This document shows positions 5,224-10,890 of a stretch of DNA of 24,776 nucleotides, in pieces. This stretch comes from a virus, in IMG/VR virus record IMGVR_UViG_3300037119_003876, positions 1 to 24,776 of that record. The stretch is one strand, 5' to 3'. Every line of letters begins with the position of its first letter. Positions within the stretch are counted from its first letter, which is position 1. The position numbers and the translations under genes were made by a program. The notes below the pieces were generated by a model that had not been told where the DNA came from, did no database searches, and worked only from the letters and a program-made list of their open reading frames with translations.

Positions 5224-5664
5224 ATGTCAAAGCTACAGCCTAAACGGCTTTCTCCTGATGAAATTGAATTTGTAAAAGCTAAGGTAGCCGGTAAGTCAGA
5301 TAGGCAAGCGACTAAGGTAGCCAAGCCTAACCTGAGTGAATCATCATTAGGTAAGGTTGCTAATAGGTTGTCAACGAATGTCAATATCCAAGAGGAAATA
5401 GCTAAAGCTTTTGAGCGTAAGGGCATAACAATTGATAAAGCCGTGCAACCAATTGCCGATGGGTTAGAGGCTACAAAAACAATAGTCATGGGGAAAGAAT
5501 CTAACGAGTCGTTCGTGGATATTGTACCTGACCATCCTACTAGACTTAAGGCCGCTGGCATGGCTTTTAATTTGATGGGTGCTGGCCGAGTTGAGGCAGG
5601 GGCAACAACAATTAACAACTTCATAGTCATTGCAGGACAGGATAAAGATGCCTACGGTCTATGA
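5224..5664 (+). CDS. terS: Probable small terminase subunit
   Basis: The 146-residue protein lies directly before the large terminase and overlaps its start, the normal place for the DNA-recognition subunit of the packaging motor. The N-terminal part (SPDEIEFVKAKVAGKSDRQA) reads as a helix-turn-helix with a following helix containing NVNIQEEIAKAFERKGI, as in many phage small terminases. The C-terminal part is less conserved, with an acidic segment. The ATG at 5224 is preferred over one six codons upstream, although neither has a Shine-Dalgarno. Assignment rests on position and HTH-like pattern. Confidence 0.75.
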   Translation: MSKLQPKRLSPDEIEFVKAKVAGKSDRQATKVAKPNLSESSLGKVANRLSTNVNIQEEIAKAFERKGITIDKAVQPIADGLEATKTIVMGKESNESFVDIVPDHPTRLKAAGMAFNLMGAGRVEAGATTINNFIVIAGQDKDAYGL

Positions 5665-6466
5665 GCCCTATAAGCGGTTTATAGAAGATCGCCTCACTAT
5701 TATAAATAAGCAGGGCATTGAAGTGCCGTTCATACTCAACAAAGCCCAGGACTATGTTGTGGATAATGGAACTGGCAGAGACTTCACACTAAAGGCTAGA
5801 CAAGAGGGTATATCGGCTTTTGAGTTAGCTGTGTTTGCCACGGACTTTTTGTTAAAAGAAAACTCCACTAGTGTAGTTGTTGCTGACAACGCAGATAATG
5901 CCCAAGGTCTTCTAGAGCGTGTTAAATGGTATATATCTAGCTATGAACGTAATACAGGCACCAAGGTTCCATTCAAGTACAATTCTAAGTATGAGCTTCG
6001 TAACGAAGCAAACAACTCCCAGTACATTATAGGTACAGCCCAGAACGTTGAAGTTGGCCGGTCACGAACTATTACTAATGCACATTTGTCTGAGGGTTTG
6101 TTCTACCCACACTTTAGAAAACTGCTAGCCTCTTTGTTGCAAGCCGTGGTGCCTGGTGGCAAGGTTATGATTGAGTCAACGGCCAACGGCTTTAATGAGG
6201 GCAAAGAGTTTTGGGATGAAACGATGTTAGGTATCACTGGGTTTAACCCTATCTTTCTCCCAGCCAATCTTATGTATGACCAGGCTTTTCTAGCTGCTAA
6301 ACTTGGTGAATTAGGCGAGAGATTGTTTAAGCAAGAGTACCCAAATAGCGCCGAGGAAGCGTTTATAACCTCTGGCGCAACATACATAGACAACCTAGCT
6401 ATTGCTCGGTTGCTCGATCAAGTTAAGCGTTGGGAACTAAATCACCAGAGGCCAATCAGTGTTTAA
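5648..6466 (+). CDS. terL: Large terminase, ATPase part (split gene)
   Basis: This ORF carries the ATPase half of the packaging motor. Visible motifs, counting from ATG 5648, are a Walker-A-like KARQEGIS at 49-56, the Walker B end HLSE with catalytic Glu149, the coupling motif IESTANG at 175-181, and the FKQEYPNSAEEAF block near 227-239 that in intact large terminases precedes the nuclease domain. It stops at 6466 after RPISV, exactly at the linker to the nuclease. The next ORF overlaps by eight bases in the +1 frame. The total of 272 + 223 residues is the normal length of an intact protein. A TTG six codons upstream is a possible alternative start; AGGA before the ATG favours 5648. Confidence 0.93.
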   Translation: MPTVYEPYKRFIEDRLTIINKQGIEVPFILNKAQDYVVDNGTGRDFTLKARQEGISAFELAVFATDFLLKENSTSVVVADNADNAQGLLERVKWYISSYERNTGTKVPFKYNSKYELRNEANNSQYIIGTAQNVEVGRSRTITNAHLSEGLFYPHFRKLLASLLQAVVPGGKVMIESTANGFNEGKEFWDETMLGITGFNPIFLPANLMYDQAFLAAKLGELGERLFKQEYPNSAEEAFITSGATYIDNLAIARLLDQVKRWELNHQRPISV

Positions 6467-7130
6467 ACGTTTTAGAGCGTTCCAACAAAATGAGTTCATT
6501 GTGGCCTTTGCCGACTTGTCTATGGGCGGTGCGGATAACACAGCCGTACAGTTTCTATCAGCAAAATGGCTAGACCAACCCCAAGTCTTTCACGCCCACG
6601 TTACAGGCTCCTACATGACCCCGTTATTGCACGAGGAGCTTACCAGAATATCTGTTGAGACTGGCGTTAAGCCTGTCGTAGCCTTTGAAAGGAACAACGG
6701 CGGTGGCTTTGAAATGGATAGGTTAGCCCGGCTTAATAGGTATGGTGATTATGAGATTTATACCATGAAAGCCGTTGACCCAACTGGCCGGGTTGTTGAT
6801 ACCGGGAAACTGGGGTTTGACACAAATCTAGCCACCAGACCTAAAATGCTCCAAGAGCTTAAGGATGCTATTGAGAGCGACTTATTGCATCTATACCATA
6901 GACAAACTGTTAGCGAGCTCTTCAGTTTCATAATTAAACCTAACGGTCGTCCAGAAGCAGAAGATAGCGCACATGATGATCTGGTTATGGCTTTAGCTGG
7001 TGCTTGGCAACTGTACCAGAGTGAGAAGCCACGCAAAGATCAAGGCAGCTCAGTAATTGAAACCTCTAATCATGATGGACAATACAAGGAAGCTGGTATA
7101 TTAGTAGCGGAAGAAGAGTTTTATGCTTGA
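6459..7130 (+). CDS. terL: Large terminase, nuclease part (split gene)
   Basis: This ORF holds the RNase H-like nuclease domain that cuts the DNA concatemer during packaging. The acidic residues are present: Asp19 in ADLSMGG, Glu77 in VAFERNN, and Asp173/Asp174 in AHDDLVMALA; a DTNLATRPKM segment also fits the family. It starts with GTG, with AGAGG seven bases upstream, inside the end of the ATPase ORF. It could be made as a separate chain by coupled initiation or as a fusion by +1 frameshifting at GTT TAA A (6461-6467). All catalytic motifs are intact, so this is not decay. Confidence 0.92.
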   Translation: MFKRFRAFQQNEFIVAFADLSMGGADNTAVQFLSAKWLDQPQVFHAHVTGSYMTPLLHEELTRISVETGVKPVVAFERNNGGGFEMDRLARLNRYGDYEIYTMKAVDPTGRVVDTGKLGFDTNLATRPKMLQELKDAIESDLLHLYHRQTVSELFSFIIKPNGRPEAEDSAHDDLVMALAGAWQLYQSEKPRKDQGSSVIETSNHDGQYKEAGILVAEEEFYA

Positions 7131-7383
7131 AGTCCAAATACATACAGCCAGAGTACCCTATAATCAGCTACCGATTAACCTTATCTACAGATCAATAGAT
7201 CGCAAACTCTACCGAGATCAATATTGTATCGAGTGTGGCCATCCATTCATGGCAATCAGCGATAAGTATGTGGCGATTATAGATGGCAATCTACCAGTGG
7301 ATTTGCTGAGGGAGCATGAGCGGGTGTTAGAAGCCCGGTGTCGGTATCATCCGTGCAAGCAGCATTATCGGGTTGAGGTATAA
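7123..7383 (+). CDS. Small Cys-rich, probable zinc-binding protein, 86 aa
   Basis: The start lies within the end of the terminase nuclease gene. A CIECGHPF segment (about residues 35-42) and a later CRYHPCKQHY segment provide four cysteines plus histidines spaced as a zinc-binding unit. Many phages carry such small zinc proteins near terminase genes; their function is unknown. The remaining sequence has no catalytic motif. Confidence 0.75.
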   Translation: MLEVQIHTARVPYNQLPINLIYRSIDRKLYRDQYCIECGHPFMAISDKYVAIIDGNLPVDLLREHERVLEARCRYHPCKQHYRVEV

Positions 7384-7386
7384 AAC

Positions 7387-7415
7387 TAGACATGTCAGGC
7401 ACGACATGGTACACT
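7387..7415 (+). promoter_or_regulatory. Late-type promoter with extended -10
   Basis: TAGACA (7387-7392), 17 bases, TACACT (7410-7415), with TGG directly before the -10 (TGGTACACT, 7407-7415). It lies in the gap before the 44-aa membrane gene and is one of six sites with this motif in the window. Confidence 0.65.
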
Positions 7416-7438
7416 GTCTATGTAATAGGAGTACTACC

Positions 7439-7573
7439 ATGGATAAGATCAATATCAATGTTACGAGCAATTTCTGGCCACACGGGTTTGAAAGTTTTAT
7501 GGTGAAAGTGATTCTAGTTTTGGTGGCCGTAAGTTTATTCATACACATTACAGATTCATTGCGAGGTAGATAA
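7439..7573 (+). CDS. Small membrane protein, 44 aa
   Basis: The ATG follows AGGAG at a proper distance and about 20 bases of leader from the promoter at 7387. A hydrophobic segment (MVKVILVLVAVSLFIHI) can form one membrane helix, with a polar N-terminus and a basic C-terminal tail. Its stop overlaps the next ATG (TAATG). A holin-like role is conceivable but is not supported by neighbours. Confidence 0.65.
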   Translation: MDKININVTSNFWPHGFESFMVKVILVLVAVSLFIHITDSLRGR

Positions 7574-7884
7574 TGCCTGATGTTCACATCTGGGTGCGGA
7601 AAGAAGACTGGGGTAAATGGTATGCTATTGAGAACAAGCCTGAATGGTTGCATGAGCATTTGGCACTCACAGCGCCAGTCACTACCTATTCGTCGGGCAC
7701 ATTATCGGAAAAAGATTTAGATAGAATTGCTAAAACTATGGGTGATGAACTTCCTGAAACTATATTGGTAGCCAAAGACATTGTGGAGCATGATAGATTC
7801 AAAGAGGAGTTCCCAGGTCACAGAATAGTAATGCAAAACGAGATGTCTGACCCAACCTACACTGAGCCAGAGGGTGTAGCATGA
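7573..7884 (+). CDS. Small protein with an EDWxKWxAIExxxEWLH-type N-terminus, 103 aa
   Basis: The first 32 residues (VRKEDWGKWYAIENKPEWLH) resemble a short N-terminal module found in many small phage and plasmid proteins that begin with a strand and a helix, comparable to ribbon-helix-helix DNA-binding proteins. The rest is acidic and without a recognised domain. A DNA-binding or regulatory role is inference. Coupled to both neighbours by overlaps. Confidence 0.7.
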   Translation: MPDVHIWVRKEDWGKWYAIENKPEWLHEHLALTAPVTTYSSGTLSEKDLDRIAKTMGDELPETILVAKDIVEHDRFKEEFPGHRIVMQNEMSDPTYTEPEGVA

Positions 7885-8078
7885 GAAAAGCAAAACTGCT
7901 ATTTGAGAAACCTGGCTACTACTCCGTATACAAAGGCTCGACTGACACTTGGTGGAATCATTTAAGGATAAAGTTGTTTTCCCGTCGGAAGTTCATGGCC
8001 TATAAAAATGATAAGCTGGTCTATAAATTACACTTATTTACGGTGAGAATACCCAAGAAACTATGGGATAAATTGTAG
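7881..8078 (+). CDS. Small very basic protein, 65 aa
   Basis: The ATG overlaps the stop of the 103-aa gene (ATGA). The product is rich in lysine, arginine and aromatic residues (WWNHLRIKLFSRRKF), so binding to nucleic acid or membrane is possible. No family is recognised. It ends three bases before the promoter at 8081. Confidence 0.6.
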   Translation: MRKAKLLFEKPGYYSVYKGSTDTWWNHLRIKLFSRRKFMAYKNDKLVYKLHLFTVRIPKKLWDKL

Positions 8079-8080
8079 TA

Positions 8081-8089
8081 TGGTACAAT
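8081..8089 (+). promoter_or_regulatory. Extended -10 promoter before the chaperonin genes
   Basis: TGGTACAAT with no good -35. The predicted start near 8096 is immediately before the AAGGAG of the GroES-like gene. This places the chaperonin pair and following genes under their own late-type promoter. Confidence 0.6.
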
Positions 8090-8105
8090 CTAAATAATTA
8101 AGGAG

Positions 8106-8121
8106 ACAGCTATACAGCTAT
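8106..8121 (+). repeat. Perfect 8-bp tandem duplication in the GroES leader
   Basis: ACAGCTAT is present twice in tandem (8106-8113 and 8114-8121), directly after AAGGAG. The second copy ends in the start ATG. The duplication lengthens the Shine-Dalgarno to ATG gap from about 6 to about 14 bases, which would be expected to weaken translation of the co-chaperonin. Confidence 0.85.
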
Positions 8122-8452
8122 GAAAACCAAACCTCTAAATAATAATGTACTGATTGAAGTAATGACTGAGCATTCAGGGGTCAGTCAGGCTAGCAGTGAT
8201 GGTTCGCCGGTCACAATGAATTTTGGAAAGCTGATTGACTTTTCAATTGTCAAGTTCCATCTTACTGCCTCAGCCTCTGCGTATCTTGAGGACGATTTCC
8301 TTAATAATTTGCGAGACGAGCTTACTAAAATGAAAGGTGGGATTGTTCGTTGGGAAGAATTCGCTGAGGGCGGCCAGACATTTGAGGAAGATGGTAAGAC
8401 ATACGCATTAATTCCCTGGTGGAGACTCATCGGGTATAAGGAGACAGAATGA
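8120..8452 (+). CDS. groES: GroES-like co-chaperonin
   Basis: The 110-residue protein shows the fold pattern of the 10-kDa co-chaperonin, the heptameric lid of GroEL. KPLNNNVLIEV (residues 4-14) matches the first beta strand (compare RPLHDRVIV in E. coli), GKLIDFS (36-42) matches the GEVLAVG strand, and KGGIVRWEEF with KTYALIPWWRLIGY (72-106) matches VGDIVIF and the final strands. Residues about 15-33 correspond to the mobile loop that contacts GroEL. The loop lacks the hydrophobic Ile-Val-Leu triplet seen in GroES. The roof region is replaced by about 30 residues (44-71), helical in part. The GroEL gene lies 254 bases downstream. Identification is by motif pattern and neighbour. Confidence 0.82.
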   Translation: MKTKPLNNNVLIEVMTEHSGVSQASSDGSPVTMNFGKLIDFSIVKFHLTASASAYLEDDFLNNLRDELTKMKGGIVRWEEFAEGGQTFEEDGKTYALIPWWRLIGYKETE

Positions 8453-8709
8453 CCAAGAAAACTAACCCCGAACCAGAAGAGAAAACATTTAGCCTCAAAG
8501 ACATCGAATTGCAGATGGTGCAGAACATGCACAACCGAGCTAATCAAAGTCTATTCGATTTCTTTAGCTTCATTGCTTTGGAACGTTTAGCCTACACAGT
8601 TACTGAGCACACTCGGTTTAGAGTTGAAGATGGCAAAATGTTTATTAGCGAAGTTGAGCCACCCGAAGCTAACGGCGAACCAGCCAATGATGGAGTGTCT
8701 GTAGCATGA
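8449..8709 (+). CDS. Unknown protein between the co-chaperonin and chaperonin genes, 86 aa
   Basis: It overlaps both neighbours by four bases (ATGA at both ends), so it is made with them. The sequence has an acidic, proline-rich start, a central amphipathic helix (LKDIELQMVQNMHNRANQ), a hydrophobic patch (FDFFSFIALERLAYTV) and an acidic end. No known family recognised. A role as substrate adaptor, chaperonin modulator or early head protein is possible from its place, but nothing in the sequence proves it. Confidence 0.7.
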   Translation: MTKKTNPEPEEKTFSLKDIELQMVQNMHNRANQSLFDFFSFIALERLAYTVTEHTRFRVEDGKMFISEVEPPEANGEPANDGVSVA

Positions 8710-10271
8710 GTGAAATGCCAAAACGAGACATCAAGAACTTAATACTAGGTGACGAAGCTCGATCTAAGCTGGCTGAGGGTGCTCGTAAAATGTACGAGAT
8801 TGTCAGCACGACCTATGGCCCAGCCGGGTACAACGTAATCCTTGGTATGCCAGCAGACTTTGACTCAACTTTAACCCGAGATGGCGTGACCGTAGCCAAA
8901 CGTGTTAGCCTCCCAGATAAGGCAGAAAACGATGGCGCACAAATACTCCGTCAAGCCTCCGAAAAGACTAACAAGACTGCTGGAGATGGTACGACTGCCA
9001 CTATCGTGCTTGGCTATCATCTGTTCAATCGAGGTAATCGCTTGGTTGCTGCTGGCGAGAATGGGATGCTTTTAAAGAAGCAGATTACTCAGGACAGTCA
9101 GAAAGTGATAGACTTTTTAAATGAACAATCCGAAGATGCCACAAACCACCTTTTGGAAGTTGCTACTGTGTCTGCTGGCGATCCTGCTGTTGGTGCGTTA
9201 GTCAGCGACACGCTTAAAGAGATCGGTAATGAGGGTGGCATCAGTATCCGAGAGCAGAACTACCCGACTGTGGACGTGGAAAAGGTTAATGGCTACTATT
9301 TCGACAAAGGCTTCCAGATTCTTAATCAGCCGGTGGATATTGCGAGTCCCTTGATTTTTGTCACTCAGAAGCAACTCAATGCTAACACGGACATCGTACC
9401 CTTATTAAGCCAGGTAATTAATGGGGAAAATAAGAACCTTGTCATTATTGGCGAAGTACGGCCTAACTCTGATGCCTGGAATACTTTGATGCTTAACCTC
9501 ATGCAACAGAAGATTAACGCTATAGTGATTCCACCTCCCGCCTACAATGATGATGGTCAACTGTTCATGGAAGACATAGCTCTATATGTTGGCTCTAAAC
9601 TATTTCTTAATGGTGATGACCCGAAGAAGATTCTGCCTGAGCATTTTGGTACCGCCGAGCGAGTGAAAGTAAACCAAGACGAGGCCATTATCTTTAAGGG
9701 CGGTGGCGATAGTGATGAGATTTCTACCCGTGCCTCACAGATCCAAACTACTATTGAAAAAGAAACTGACAGTCACCGTAAAGATACTTTGGAGCAACGT
9801 TACTCCAAACTTACTGGTAAGATTGCTATCGTGAATGTCGGTGGCTCTACACCTACTGAAATGGAGGAGCTACGCTACAGAGTCGAGGATGCTATTGAAG
9901 CGACCAAGAGCGCTATGGCTGATGGTGTGCTACCTGGTGGCGCTACGATGCTAGTGAGAGCCTTAGAACTAGACATCTCCAAGCTCTACAAAGACGCCCT
10001 TAAAGATACGTTCCGTAAGCTCATGGAGAATGCCGCTGAGCCTGCTGATTACAGGCTGGAACAAGTACATCGGGCCAAGCCTGGATTTGGCTTTAACCTG
10101 CGTGATCTCTCGGAGGAACCTATTGATCTCAAGAAAGCCGGTGTTTGGGACGCTACCCGAGCCGTGATACAGACTATTGAAAACGCTACTAGTGCTGCCG
10201 CATCCTTATTGATTTCGGGTGCTATAATTGATCCTATAGACAAGGAACAAGATGATAAAACGATTGCTTAA
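8706..10271 (+). CDS. groEL: GroEL-like group I chaperonin
   Basis: The 521-residue protein covers the whole chaperonin: equatorial (about 1-145 and 405-521), intermediate, and apical (about 195-375) domains. The ATP motif AGDGTTAT (92-99) includes Asp94 (Asp87 of E. coli). Asp395 in RVEDAIEAT matches catalytic Asp398, Asp482 in VWDATRAV matches Asp495, and Asp59 in LTRDGV matches Asp52. Hydrophobic residues of the apical GroES and substrate-binding helices are kept (DIVPLLSQV, NTLMLNLM). It is slightly shorter than E. coli GroEL (548) and lacks the Gly-Met-rich tail. It would fold proteins in an ATP-driven cage, with the GroES-like partner encoded upstream. Sited between terminase and portal, it likely serves virion proteins. 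Strong divergence, such as IPPPAY instead of KAPGF, indicates a phage lineage and not a recent host copy. Confidence 0.95.
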   Translation: MSEMPKRDIKNLILGDEARSKLAEGARKMYEIVSTTYGPAGYNVILGMPADFDSTLTRDGVTVAKRVSLPDKAENDGAQILRQASEKTNKTAGDGTTATIVLGYHLFNRGNRLVAAGENGMLLKKQITQDSQKVIDFLNEQSEDATNHLLEVATVSAGDPAVGALVSDTLKEIGNEGGISIREQNYPTVDVEKVNGYYFDKGFQILNQPVDIASPLIFVTQKQLNANTDIVPLLSQVINGENKNLVIIGEVRPNSDAWNTLMLNLMQQKINAIVIPPPAYNDDGQLFMEDIALYVGSKLFLNGDDPKKILPEHFGTAERVKVNQDEAIIFKGGGDSDEISTRASQIQTTIEKETDSHRKDTLEQRYSKLTGKIAIVNVGGSTPTEMEELRYRVEDAIEATKSAMADGVLPGGATMLVRALELDISKLYKDALKDTFRKLMENAAEPADYRLEQVHRAKPGFGFNLRDLSEEPIDLKKAGVWDATRAVIQTIENATSAAASLLISGAIIDPIDKEQDDKTIA

Positions 10272-10440
10272 AAATTGGTTAGGGGTTACCGGGCTAGAAC
10301 GTGCTGTATGGGGAGGTCAGGCAAGAGAAGTGGATAAGATTCTCACCTCAGATATACTAAAGGCTCGTATTATAGAGCCAGAAGACCACGAACCAATAAT
10401 CGTAGAGAAGCCAGTTGTCAAAGGTTATGTCTCTAAATGA
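10252..10440 (+). CDS. Small basic protein, 62 aa, overlapping groEL end
   Basis: The ATG lies within the last seven codons of the chaperonin gene, with AAGGA just upstream. The product starts MIKRLLKNWLGVTGLERAVW, a basic amphipathic segment, then becomes acidic. Phage proteins of this kind often sit before the portal. Function is not known. Confidence 0.6.
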   Translation: MIKRLLKNWLGVTGLERAVWGGQAREVDKILTSDILKARIIEPEDHEPIIVEKPVVKGYVSK

Positions 10441-10618
10441 TGAGCTTTTAAGTGACGATCCTGATTCATTAGCTGTTGAAGCTGACGATGATGATATACA
10501 ATTTACCCCTGAACCAGACGAAGATAGCGGAGTAGTTTCCATTGAGCCAGACATCATCAGTATCAAAAGAGCCGAGCGCAAACGAGCTTTGCGAGCGCTG
10601 CCACCAGAACAAAAGTAG
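10427..10618 (+). CDS. Small acidic protein, 63 aa
   Basis: Very acidic (a DDDD run and many E), with a short basic C-terminus (KRAERKRALRAL). The ATG at 10427 follows AAAGG closely; a TTG at 10415 is an alternative. It overlaps the previous gene by 14 bases and the next by 77. The acidic body might mimic DNA or bind a basic partner, which is inference. Confidence 0.55.
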   Translation: MSLNDELLSDDPDSLAVEADDDDIQFTPEPDEDSGVVSIEPDIISIKRAERKRALRALPPEQK

Positions 10619-10859
10619 CATTGGCGTTGTCATTCAGGGTGTGTATTACAAGCTTTGTATGGCTTGCAAGCCGTTGCCTAAAGTCAGCTCAGGACATGCG
10701 AGGTGGAGCCGGAGCATTGACTTAGAAGATCATGAAGCTGATGTCCAGCAACCGTATGGAGCAGACGGAAAACCTAACGCTACGTTCGTAAAACTTTATC
10801 CCAAGCAAGCCAGTGCCGTATTCAGCGATGAGCAAATAAAAGATATTCTCCGAAGCTAA
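10542..10859 (+). CDS. Small zinc-ribbon-like protein, 105 aa
   Basis: CERC (residues 17-20) and CMAC (38-41) form a CxxC-N17-CxxC pair, typical of a zinc ribbon. The rest is polar. The TTG at 10542 is the only start that keeps both cysteine pairs; GGAG lies about nine bases upstream. The frame lies +1 to the 63-aa gene, which it overlaps, so a frameshift fusion cannot be excluded, but both have their own start signals. Function unknown. Confidence 0.65.
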   Translation: MSQTSSVSKEPSANELCERCHQNKSSIGVVIQGVYYKLCMACKPLPKVSSGHARWSRSIDLEDHEADVQQPYGADGKPNATFVKLYPKQASAVFSDEQIKDILRS

Positions 10860-10861
10860 TA

Positions 10862-10870
10862 TGGTACAAT
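10862..10870 (+). promoter_or_regulatory. Extended -10 promoter before the portal gene
   Basis: TGGTACAAT, identical to the site at 8081. The predicted start is near 10877, giving a leader of about 14 bases to the portal ATG with no Shine-Dalgarno. Confidence 0.6.
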
Positions 10871-10890
10871 TTGCATGATAGACTAAATTT

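Noticed and set aside
5034-5243. Plus-strand ORF of 69 aa before the terminase
   Set aside because: No ribosome site, odd composition, and it runs into the small terminase in another frame.
6440-6480. Intron or homing endonuclease insertion as the cause of the terminase split
   Set aside because: The two ORFs overlap and no extra sequence lies between them.
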